A program made the position numbers and the translations under genes. Shown here in pieces: positions 1 through 5,339 of a stretch of 6,352 nucleotides of DNA. The stretch comes from Caldilineaceae bacterium. GTDB taxonomy: Bacteria > Chloroflexota > Anaerolineae > Caldilineales > Caldilineaceae. Location of the stretch: contig JACSRH010000191.1 of NCBI GenBank assembly GCA_014879855.1, positions 1 to 6,352 on the forward strand, in the 5' to 3' direction. Position 1 is the stretch's first letter, and each line of letters starts with the position of its first letter. Below the pieces are notes generated by a model that made no database searches, had not been told where the DNA came from, and saw only the letters and a list, made by a program, of their open reading frames with translations.

Positions 1-1493
1 CGACGACGGGGCCGAAAACAGTGGGCGTGCGCGTGACCGACGCGGATGGCGGCGTGGCGACGAGCATGATCCCGATCACGGTGACGCCACAATTGCTGGC
101 GATTGCTTCTATCACGAACAATGGGCCGGTGCTGCGCAATCAGCCGGTGACCGTGATCGTGACCGCGACGCAGGAACTGACCGATGCGCTGCGCTACGCG
201 TTTGACTGGGACAACGATGGCAATTTCGATACGCCAGATCAACCTGCTAACAGCGCAACGACCAGCTACCCGGCCATTGGCGCGAAGACCGTCGGCGTAC
301 GCGTGAGCGATGGCGACGGCGGCGTGGTGACCGGGACAACGACGGTCACAGTCAGCGCCCAGATCTTGCACATCAGCGCGATCAACCACAACGCCCCGCA
401 ACGCCGCGGACAGCTTGTGACAGTTGCGGTGGATGTCTTGCAGCAATTGGGCGAACCGCTGTTCTATTCCTTCGACTGGACCGGCGATGGCGTCTATGAT
501 GTGGTCGATCAATCTGCAAACACCGCAACGACAACCTATCTGACGACCGGCCTCAAAACTGTGCGCGTACGTGTGCGCGACAACTTTGCGAGCGTGGCAA
601 GTTCTGAAACCACGCTGTTGATTACACCGCAGAACTTGACGATTGCCTCAGTGGCAAACGATGGGCCGGTGCTGCGCAATCAGCCGGTGACGGTGACTGT
701 GACCGCGGCGCAGGAACTGACTGATGCGTTGCGTTACGCGTTCGACTGGGACAACGACGGCAATTTTGACGCGCCGGACCAGCCAGCCAGCAGCGCAACG
801 ACCAGCTATGCGGCCGTCGGCGCCAAAACGGTGGGGGTCCGTGTGCGGGATGCTGACGGCGGTGAAGCGTACGGCAGCACGACGGTCGAGGTCATCACAC
901 AGACGCTTCAGATCGTTGCGCTCACCAGCGACGCGCCCACACGACGCGGCCAGCCGGTGACCGTGTCGGTCGATGCTGTGCAGCAGTTGGCTGAGGCGTT
1001 GCTCTATTCGTTTGACTGGAACAATGATGGAACGTATGAAGTCGAGAACCAATCCTCCCACCGCGCGACCACGAACTATGCGACAACAGGGGAGAAGATC
1101 GTGGGCGTGCGCGTTGTTGCTGCTGATGGGGCTGTGGCGACAGGCGTAACCACCATCGCGGTGACGCCGCAAAACCTGACGATCGCTGCGGTCACGAATA
1201 GCGGCCCGGTAAAGGTTGGCGACTCTGTGCAGGTCACGGTGAACACAGCACAGGAGCTGAGTGATGTATTGCTCTATTCGTTTGACTGGAACGACGACGG
1301 AACCTACGAGGTGGTCGATCAGCCATCGAACCGCGCCACGACCAGCTATGCAGAAGCCGGCGCCAAAACAGTGGGAGTCCGTGTGCGGGATGCGGACGGC
1401 GGCGTAGCCACGTCAGTGACCAGCATTCAGGTCGACAATGTTGGCGGCGCCGGCAGTCCAGATACGATCTATTTGCCGCTTATCCACAAATAG
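1..1493 (+). CDS. Secreted PKD/Ig-like repeat protein, 3' part (5' end outside window)
   Basis: The reading frame is open to the left edge (first full codon at position 3), so this is the C-terminal end of a longer protein; the GTG at 21 sits inside a repeat and is not a start. The visible part has the tail of one repeat (to about 92), then five full 90-residue units starting at 93, 363, 633, 903 and 1173. Each unit has the PKD pattern: a Y-x-FDW core, a D-x-[DNT]-x-DG loop, an ATTxY strand, a 'GxKxVxVRV' strand, usually a D-x-DGG turn, and a final TTxxV strand. After the last unit come a Gly-rich linker (GGAGSPD) and the tail IYLPLIHK before TAG. PKD domains are extracellular beta-sandwiches used in adhesion, carbohydrate binding or as stalks; which applies here cannot be told. 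The signal peptide and any N-terminal catalytic domain would lie upstream. The last unit is related to the final domain of the next gene. Confidence 0.9.
   Translation, partial: TTGPKTVGVRVTDADGGVATSMIPITVTPQLLAIASITNNGPVLRNQPVTVIVTATQELTDALRYAFDWDNDGNFDTPDQPANSATTSYPAIGAKTVGVRVSDGDGGVVTGTTTVTVSAQILHISAINHNAPQRRGQLVTVAVDVLQQLGEPLFYSFDWTGDGVYDVVDQSANTATTTYLTTGLKTVRVRVRDNFASVASSETTLLITPQNLTIASVANDGPVLRNQPVTVTVTAAQELTDALRYAFDWDNDGNFDAPDQPASSATTSYAAVGAKTVGVRVRDADGGEAYGSTTVEVITQTLQIVALTSDAPTRRGQPVTVSVDAVQQLAEALLYSFDWNNDGTYEVENQSSHRATTNYATTGEKIVGVRVVAADGAVATGVTTIAVTPQNLTIAAVTNSGPVKVGDSVQVTVNTAQELSDVLLYSFDWNDDGTYEVVDQPSNRATTSYAEAGAKTVGVRVRDADGGVATSVTSIQVDNVGGAGSPDTIYLPLIHK
93..1442 (+). repeat. Five tandem 270-nt coding repeats (PKD units), alternating A/B subtypes
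   Basis: The unit length is exactly 270 nt. The conserved Val-Gly-Val-Arg-Val-type strand starts at 21, 291, 561, 831, 1101 and 1371 with no indel. Units at 93 and 633 (type A: GPVLRNQPVTV, RYAFDWDNDGNFD) match each other far better than their neighbours: 45 of 49 residues are identical from GPVLRN to ATTSY (123-269 against 663-809), and bases 121-151 equal 661-691 exactly. Units at 363 and 903 (type B: RRGQ.VTV, LYSFDW or FYSFDW) pair likewise. The unit at 1173 mixes both types. This points to a 540-nt (two-domain) ancestral duplication on top of the 270-nt unit. Confidence 0.92.
1467..1490 (+). other. C-terminal IYLPLIHK tail (putative export/anchoring signature)
   Basis: The last eight residues, IYLPLIHK, follow a flexible Gly/Ser/Pro linker and immediately precede the stop codon. 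The next gene ends in the similar VFMPLTLR plus three residues. Short tails of this form occur, to my recollection, on many exported Chloroflexota proteins; their function is not established. It is not an LPxTG sortase signal: there is no following membrane span. Confidence 0.55.
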
Positions 1494-1521
1494 ATCACCT
1501 TTAACTTGACGAAAGTCGTTG

Positions 1522-1577
1522 GCATACTGTCGATACCGACAGGTCACACTGTATATCCCGACAGTATGCGTGTTTTT
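1522..1577 (+). terminator. Probable rho-independent terminator after the repeat-protein gene
   Basis: A perfect 11-bp inverted repeat (gcatactgtcg at 1522-1532, cgacagtatgc at 1559-1569) is followed by gtg and five Ts (1573-1577), 29 nt beyond the TAG. The 26-nt loop is long, and a smaller competing hairpin exists (ctgtcg 1527-1532 with cgacag 1537-1542, loop atac). The location and T run favour a terminator; an operator palindrome is the alternative. Confidence 0.45.
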
Positions 1578-1608
1578 CGTAGGGAATTCGTAGGGGTTTC
1601 GGTGGGAA
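1576..1608. repeat. Three 11-bp direct repeats, consensus ttcgtagggaa
   Basis: Units are ttcgtagggaa (1576-1586), ttcgtaggggt (1587-1597) and ttcggtgggaa (1598-1608). They are contiguous, and each of the second and third differs from the first at two positions. The 11-bp period is about one helical turn, so the copies face the same side of the DNA, as in response-regulator binding sites. They lie about 70 bp upstream of a candidate -10 box. The regulatory role is inferred only. Confidence 0.45.
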
Positions 1609-1645
1609 TGTAGCTCGATAACTGATTGTCGATCACGGTAAGGTA

Positions 1646-1749
1646 GTTGCACTGTATCTAGCGTTTACAGTTCGTATACTGGTGCAACGATGACTATACC
1701 TTGCCACTCTATGAGGTCCACCGAGTCGTTGCGCCGGAGGTTGAGAACC
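1646..1749 (+). promoter_or_regulatory. Leader inverted repeats that could form alternative hairpins
   Basis: Three segments share complementarity: gttgcac (1646-1652), ggtgcaacga (1681-1690) and tcgttgcgcc (1726-1735). The middle one can pair with the first (7 bp, gtgcaac 1682-1688) or with the third (10 bp including one G-T pair), not with both. Two further small hairpins are seen: actgta/tacagt (1651-1656 with 1666-1671) and ggtt/aacc (1739-1742 with 1746-1749), the latter ending one base before the Shine-Dalgarno. If transcription starts near 1687, only the 3' structures can form. Confidence 0.3.
1675..1680 (+). promoter_or_regulatory. Candidate -10 box (TATACT) for the downstream three-gene unit
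   Basis: TATACT is one mismatch from the sigma-70-type TATAAT. It lies 84 nt before the ATG at 1764, in the only long intergenic gap of the window. No good -35 is found at 17 +/- 2 bp; TTGCAC (1647-1652) is 22 bp away. This is a weak prediction, and an activator (see the 11-bp repeats) could compensate. Confidence 0.3.
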
Positions 1750-1750
1750 A

Positions 1751-1756
1751 AAGGAG
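1751..1756 (+). promoter_or_regulatory. Ribosome binding site AAGGAG
   Basis: AAGGAG lies 7 nt before the ATG at 1764, ideal spacing. It selects the first of two adjacent ATG codons (1764 and 1767) as the start. Confidence 0.8.
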
Positions 1757-1763
1757 CAACTGA

Positions 1764-3851
1764 ATGATGTGCAAGCAAGCCGACGCACGGCGGCCTGTCT
1801 ACCTCCGCGGCGGGGTGGTCATGGCTTGGATGGCGGGAACAGGAATCTTTGTGATGTTGATGGTGCTCAATGGATGGGGTGCGGCGCAGGCTGAAAGTCA
1901 AGAGCTTTCTGCTGTGTCCAGGCAGGATACGCAGGCTGAATTCTTATCAGCGTGCACGATCTTGCCTGAGGTTTTTCCGGCGCCTGTTCTATCACAAAGT
2001 TCAGTGAGTCCGGTCAGAGGGGGAGAACTGAGGCTGCAGCCGACCATCGAGGATTACTTCGATGCCCCAGAGATCAACAGTACGTTGTGGATTTCGGGGT
2101 ACTCCAACGATGGTTACCCGGATGTGCCTTCGCCGCAAAGCATCGGTGGCGTCCTGCGTCTGGACGCCAATTATCTACGGGCACAGCAGCCATTTGGCGC
2201 GGAAATGCCTGTACGCTTCTTTGAAGCAAGCGCACGGTTCGTCACGTCACCTTATCCTGTGGCTTATGCTGATATTGGCTTCTACCGTTCTATGCCGCCC
2301 TTGCGCGCCATGACAGAGACCAGCTCGATCCGGCTCTTTGTGGGGCAGACAGTGATTGAGTCAGAATTGCCGGGTCACATGTATGTACGTTCCAAAGATG
2401 GCCTGTTTTCGCCAAGCGCACCTCCCACCAAAGATGCTATCGATACACTTGTGGGCAACTGGGGGGAAAGCCAGGCAGAGCAAATGGCTGCACTTGATCA
2501 GTTTCACACCTATGCCATCCACTGGGACCAAAGCGAAACGAATTATCTGATCGATGGCAGCCCCATCATTACCACGCCCCTGGGTTTGTCCAAACCAACG
2601 CCACATGCTGGCATCAGCACTTTGCCAACCTATGTATTCTTGTACAGCCAGGATCCAACCTTCTTTGGCGGTGGGCGCAGCCCGCTGTTGGTGGACTGGG
2701 TGCGGGCGGGCGCTTATCCTGCGCAGGGCAGTTATACGTCGTGCATCCAAGATGCGGGTGAGGCAGTCAACTGGTCGCGCATCACGCTTTCCGCCAGCGT
2801 ACCCGCCGAAAGTGGCGTCGTGGTGGAAAGCCGGACTTCTCAGGATGGCATGGCCTGGTCCGACTGGAACGCGACGAGTGCGGTTGCGTCAGGCGTCACT
2901 GTCTTGTCGATGACGAACCCGAGTGGACGCTATTTCCAATATCGCGTGATATTCAGCACAATGAACCCCGCGATTACGCCAGAAGTGGAGATGGTCGAAA
3001 GTGGCTATTTTGGCGCGCAGGTGGTGCAGGTCACGCCCGCGGCGACCTTTATCACGCCCGGCGACGTTTTTTCATTTCAAGCCACCGTGCTCGATGCCAA
3101 CGGCGAGAAGATGGTGGCGTATCCCACACCTGTCGCCTGGTCGGTCGTCAACGGCGGCGGGACAATTGACAGCAAAGGGCAGTTTACCGCAGGCTTCACT
3201 CCTGGGAATTTTGTTGACACCGTGATGGCGGCCATTCCTGGATTGAAGCCAGGCAATGCCACTGTCACGGTTGGCAACGCGCCCCTCGCGACGGTGCAAG
3301 TGTGTTGTGAAGGCAAAGAAGGCGTTCCTCTCCTGTTGTCAGCCGCGGTGGAGCCAAATCCAGAGCATCCGCCGCTATATTTTCAATGGGATTTGAATAA
3401 CAATGGCGAATATAACGACGCCACCGGCGCGACCGTAGAGTATACCTTTCCGCAAGAAGGCGATTATCCGGTCGCCGTGTTGGTAACAAATTCGCTGGGT
3501 TTCACCAACACGGCGCGGACAAGCGTCACCGTGTTGAATGTGGCGCCGCAGATTACAGCGGTCAACACTAACAGTCCAGTGGCGCCCGGCGCCGAAGTCA
3601 CAGTAGAAGTTCTAGCCACGGATGTGCCGGGTGACTTGCTTCTCTACTCGTTCGACTGGAACGATGACGGCGAATTTGATGTGATCGCCCAACCTTCCAA
3701 TCGCGCCCTGCGCGTGTTTGACGCTATCGGTGAGCACAACATCCGAGTGCGCGTACAAGACGATGGGGGGGGAGAAGCGCTCGCTACAGTTGCCGTGCGG
3801 GTGGAGCAGCACAGGGTGTTCATGCCGTTAACGCTCCGCCAAATCGAATGA
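1764..3851 (+). CDS. Secreted multidomain protein: ConA/GH16-like lectin fold, Ig-like and PKD domains
   Basis: This is a 695-residue exported protein. An Arg-containing N-region is followed by a hydrophobic stretch (about 18-40) and an A-x-A cleavage site (AQA, 41-43), a Sec signal peptide. Residues about 94-320 resemble the concanavalin A-like/GH16 jelly roll: FFEASARF (152-159), FHTYAIHWD (from 247) followed by a LIDG turn, and VDWVRAGAY (310-318). The GH16 catalytic E-x-D-x-x-E motif is not visible, so it probably binds rather than cleaves glycan. Residues about 327-415 form a beta-sandwich with a SQDGMAWSDW stretch and SGRYFQYRV (387-395). Residues about 420-505 are a bacterial Ig-like (Big_2-type) domain, about 508-592 a PKD domain, and about 595-683 a second PKD domain matching the upstream gene's repeats (LLYSFDWNDDG). 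It ends VFMPLTLRQIE. The likely role is cell-surface or extracellular glycan binding. It probably leads an operon with the deacetylase 24 nt downstream. Confidence 0.88.
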   Translation: MMCKQADARRPVYLRGGVVMAWMAGTGIFVMLMVLNGWGAAQAESQELSAVSRQDTQAEFLSACTILPEVFPAPVLSQSSVSPVRGGELRLQPTIEDYFDAPEINSTLWISGYSNDGYPDVPSPQSIGGVLRLDANYLRAQQPFGAEMPVRFFEASARFVTSPYPVAYADIGFYRSMPPLRAMTETSSIRLFVGQTVIESELPGHMYVRSKDGLFSPSAPPTKDAIDTLVGNWGESQAEQMAALDQFHTYAIHWDQSETNYLIDGSPIITTPLGLSKPTPHAGISTLPTYVFLYSQDPTFFGGGRSPLLVDWVRAGAYPAQGSYTSCIQDAGEAVNWSRITLSASVPAESGVVVESRTSQDGMAWSDWNATSAVASGVTVLSMTNPSGRYFQYRVIFSTMNPAITPEVEMVESGYFGAQVVQVTPAATFITPGDVFSFQATVLDANGEKMVAYPTPVAWSVVNGGGTIDSKGQFTAGFTPGNFVDTVMAAIPGLKPGNATVTVGNAPLATVQVCCEGKEGVPLLLSAAVEPNPEHPPLYFQWDLNNNGEYNDATGATVEYTFPQEGDYPVAVLVTNSLGFTNTARTSVTVLNVAPQITAVNTNSPVAPGAEVTVEVLATDVPGDLLLYSFDWNDDGEFDVIAQPSNRALRVFDAIGEHNIRVRVQDDGGGEALATVAVRVEQHRVFMPLTLRQIE
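3546..3812 (+). repeat. PKD unit homologous to the 270-nt repeats of the upstream gene
   Basis: The C-terminal domain of the 1764-3851 gene carries LLYSFDWNDDGEFD and QPSNRA, matching the last repeat of the upstream gene (LLYSFDWNDDGTYE, QPSNRA; near 1270-1335). The bases around ctctactcgttcgactgga resemble 1271-1289. This indicates descent from a common domain or exchange between the two neighbours. Confidence 0.75.
3816..3839 (+). other. C-terminal VFMPLTLR tail (putative export/anchoring signature)
   Basis: VFMPLTLR stands directly after the last PKD domain, three residues from the end of the protein. It has the same hydrophobic-aromatic-x-Pro-Leu-x-x-basic pattern as the IYLPLIHK tail of the upstream gene, though the two proteins have otherwise different domain layouts. 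Confidence 0.5.
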
Positions 3852-3866
3852 ACGTAAGATAGGTCT

Positions 3867-3871
3867 GGGAG
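3867..3871 (+). promoter_or_regulatory. Ribosome binding site GGGAG for the GTG start at 3876
   Basis: GGGAG ends 4 nt before GTG, rather close. In-frame stops at 3849 and 3855 rule out any start further upstream than 3858, and no other start codon lies between, so the GTG is favoured despite the short spacing. Confidence 0.5.
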
Positions 3872-3875
3872 TTTT

Positions 3876-5336
3876 GTGAAACCACTTAGGATTGTAATTG
3901 CACCAGAATTGAGAGACCTGGCCGGCCCGGCAGTCAATTGGATATGGCGTCAATGTCTGGCTGCGATTGGTTATCCTTGGCAAGAGGTAGGCATTGAGGA
4001 TCCCTGTGACATCGCTTATGTCGTCAATCGCAGCCAGGCTGCCCACGCTAAAATCGGGATCGTCGCCACGCCAGCGCGTTGGCGCGACCCGGCGCGTTAT
4101 CGGCTATCAAGCATTACTGCGGGGGAAGCACCGTTGTTTATGCGGTTTATTGGCGAGACATGTAATGCTCCACTGGTGCGCACCGAAAACGGGGGGTGGT
4201 GGCTCCCACGTGATGTGATCTTCGACTTGTTCTGGTGGGTCACCGGACAGGAGGAGCAGCATTGGCCCAAGGATATTCACAGCTTCTACACGGCGCCCCG
4301 CTTCTGGCTGAAGCAGCGGATTTTGGAGCAGGCCCCGGCTTCAGCGATCATCGCATCCCTGGCAATGTTGTTGAAGCATGCCGGCCTGGGCGATCCGCTT
4401 CCACGCTGGCCGCAGGGCAAACGCGCCGCCGCCGCCATCACGCACGATGTCGATTACCCGGAAGTAGTGCGTTGGTTGGAGCCGCTGCGCATCATCAGCC
4501 GGCAGCATTGGCATGGAGTCAACCCGGCGTGGGAAGTGTTGAGTGGACAGCGCGATTATTGGACCTTCTCACAGTGGATGGCGTTTGAGGAACACTATGG
4601 CGTGCGCTCGGCCTTTTATTTTGTGGCGCGACAGGGATCCCTGCTCGAATATGCGTTCGGCACCCCTGATCCCTTCTACAATATTGCCGCGCCTCAGTTT
4701 CGCGCGCTTTTTCGTCGCCTGATCGAGGGCGGCTGGGAAGTGGGCATGCACGCAAGTTACATGGCCTATGCCTCGCACGAACGGTTTGCCGCTGAAAAAC
4801 AGCGGTTGGAGCATGCCGCTGGCGCCCCGGTGTTTGGCAACCGACACCACTATTGGCATGTCAGCCCTGTCCAACCGGAGGAAACGCTTCAGTTGCACGC
4901 CAAGATTGGCCTGCTCTATGACACATCGCTGACGCATGACCACCATCTAGGATGGCGGCGCGGCATCAACGCACCGTTTTATCCGTATGCACCACATGCG
5001 CAGCGGGAGATCGGCACATTGCAGCTTCCTGTGGCATGGATGGATGCGCAACTGGCGCAGCGCAGCGACCTGACTCAGCAGCAGCGTGAGGCGATCGTGT
5101 GTGATCTGGTTGATCGCGCCGCTGTGCAGCAAGGACTGTTTGTCGCTAATGTTCATGATTATGTATTTGATGAAGTGCTCTATCCTGGCTGGCTTGCCAC
5201 ATTGCGCGCTGCGCTGGAGCGAATTGTGGCGCGCGGCGATTTCTGGGTGGCGACGCCCATCACCATTGCGCGTCATTGGAGCGACCGCTATCAACAGCTG
5301 TTGACGCTGAGTTCGGGACTTTGGGAAGGAAGATAG
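3876..5336 (+). CDS. Polysaccharide deacetylase (NodB-fold) family protein
   Basis: This 486-residue protein has no signal peptide, so it is likely cytoplasmic or membrane-peripheral. Residues 1 to about 180 match the N-terminal extension found in long polysaccharide-deacetylase-family proteins (I recall it as DUF7033), including the segment after RDVIFDLFWWVTGQEE. The NodB-like domain follows. Motif 1 is THDVD (189-193), whose Asp191 and Asp193 are candidate catalytic-base and metal ligands. Motif 2 is GMHASY with His292, and a possible second ligand is His301. NRHHYW lies at 322-327, YDTSLT at 348-353, and a late VHDY with His427 could be the last motif. The family removes N- or O-acetyl groups from glycans; members of this long type commonly sit in exopolysaccharide or glycan biosynthesis clusters. 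The gene lies 24 nt after the secreted lectin-like gene and 3 nt before the acyltransferase-like gene, so it is probably in an operon. The exact substrate is unknown. Confidence 0.88.
   Translation: MKPLRIVIAPELRDLAGPAVNWIWRQCLAAIGYPWQEVGIEDPCDIAYVVNRSQAAHAKIGIVATPARWRDPARYRLSSITAGEAPLFMRFIGETCNAPLVRTENGGWWLPRDVIFDLFWWVTGQEEQHWPKDIHSFYTAPRFWLKQRILEQAPASAIIASLAMLLKHAGLGDPLPRWPQGKRAAAAITHDVDYPEVVRWLEPLRIISRQHWHGVNPAWEVLSGQRDYWTFSQWMAFEEHYGVRSAFYFVARQGSLLEYAFGTPDPFYNIAAPQFRALFRRLIEGGWEVGMHASYMAYASHERFAAEKQRLEHAAGAPVFGNRHHYWHVSPVQPEETLQLHAKIGLLYDTSLTHDHHLGWRRGINAPFYPYAPHAQREIGTLQLPVAWMDAQLAQRSDLTQQQREAIVCDLVDRAAVQQGLFVANVHDYVFDEVLYPGWLATLRAALERIVARGDFWVATPITIARHWSDRYQQLLTLSSGLWEGR
5326..5330 (+). 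promoter_or_regulatory. Ribosome binding site AAGGA inside the end of the deacetylase gene
   Basis: AAGGA lies 9 nt before the ATG at 5340 and within the last codons of the preceding gene, which suggests translational coupling. It supports ATG 5340 over the GTG at 5336 (wrong frame) and ATG 5364 (in frame, no comparable site). Confidence 0.65.
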
Positions 5337-5339
5337 TGC

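Noticed and set aside
21..23. GTG at 21 as the start of the repeat-protein gene
   Set aside because: The frame is open upstream to position 3 and encodes TTGPKT, the end of the preceding repeat; the codon is an internal Val present in every unit.
648..1172. 174-residue minus-strand open frame inside the repeat gene
   Set aside because: It is a by-product of GC-rich repeats; the translation is Arg/His-rich, has no motif and no ribosome binding site was noted, and the + strand frame is clearly coding.
93..1442. Repeat array considered as CRISPR or satellite DNA
   Set aside because: Unit length (270 nt), absence of spacers and continuous coding with a PKD pattern show protein-domain repeats.
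1506..1534. TTGACG at 1506-1511 as a -35 element
   Set aside because: No acceptable -10 at 16-18 bp, and it lies before the putative terminator stem.
1494..1763. tRNA, small RNA or transposon remnant in the intergenic region
   Set aside because: No cloverleaf, no CCA end, no terminal inverted repeats with target duplication were found; the inverted repeats are better explained as terminator and leader structures.
1413..1901. Two minus-strand open frames (1413-1652 and 1665-1901) reaching into the intergenic region
   Set aside because: Each overlaps the coding end or start of a real + strand gene, with no recognisable domain or ribosome binding site; likely chance frames.
2361..2750. 129-residue minus-strand open frame within the ConA-like gene
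   Set aside because: No motif or plausible initiation context; the + strand frame has coherent domains and a signal peptide.
3849..3878. Second and third genes are in the same frame: possible single fused protein with a stop read-through
   Set aside because: Two in-frame stops (3849 and 3855) separate them, the first protein ends in a complete C-terminal tail, and the second has its own ribosome binding site.
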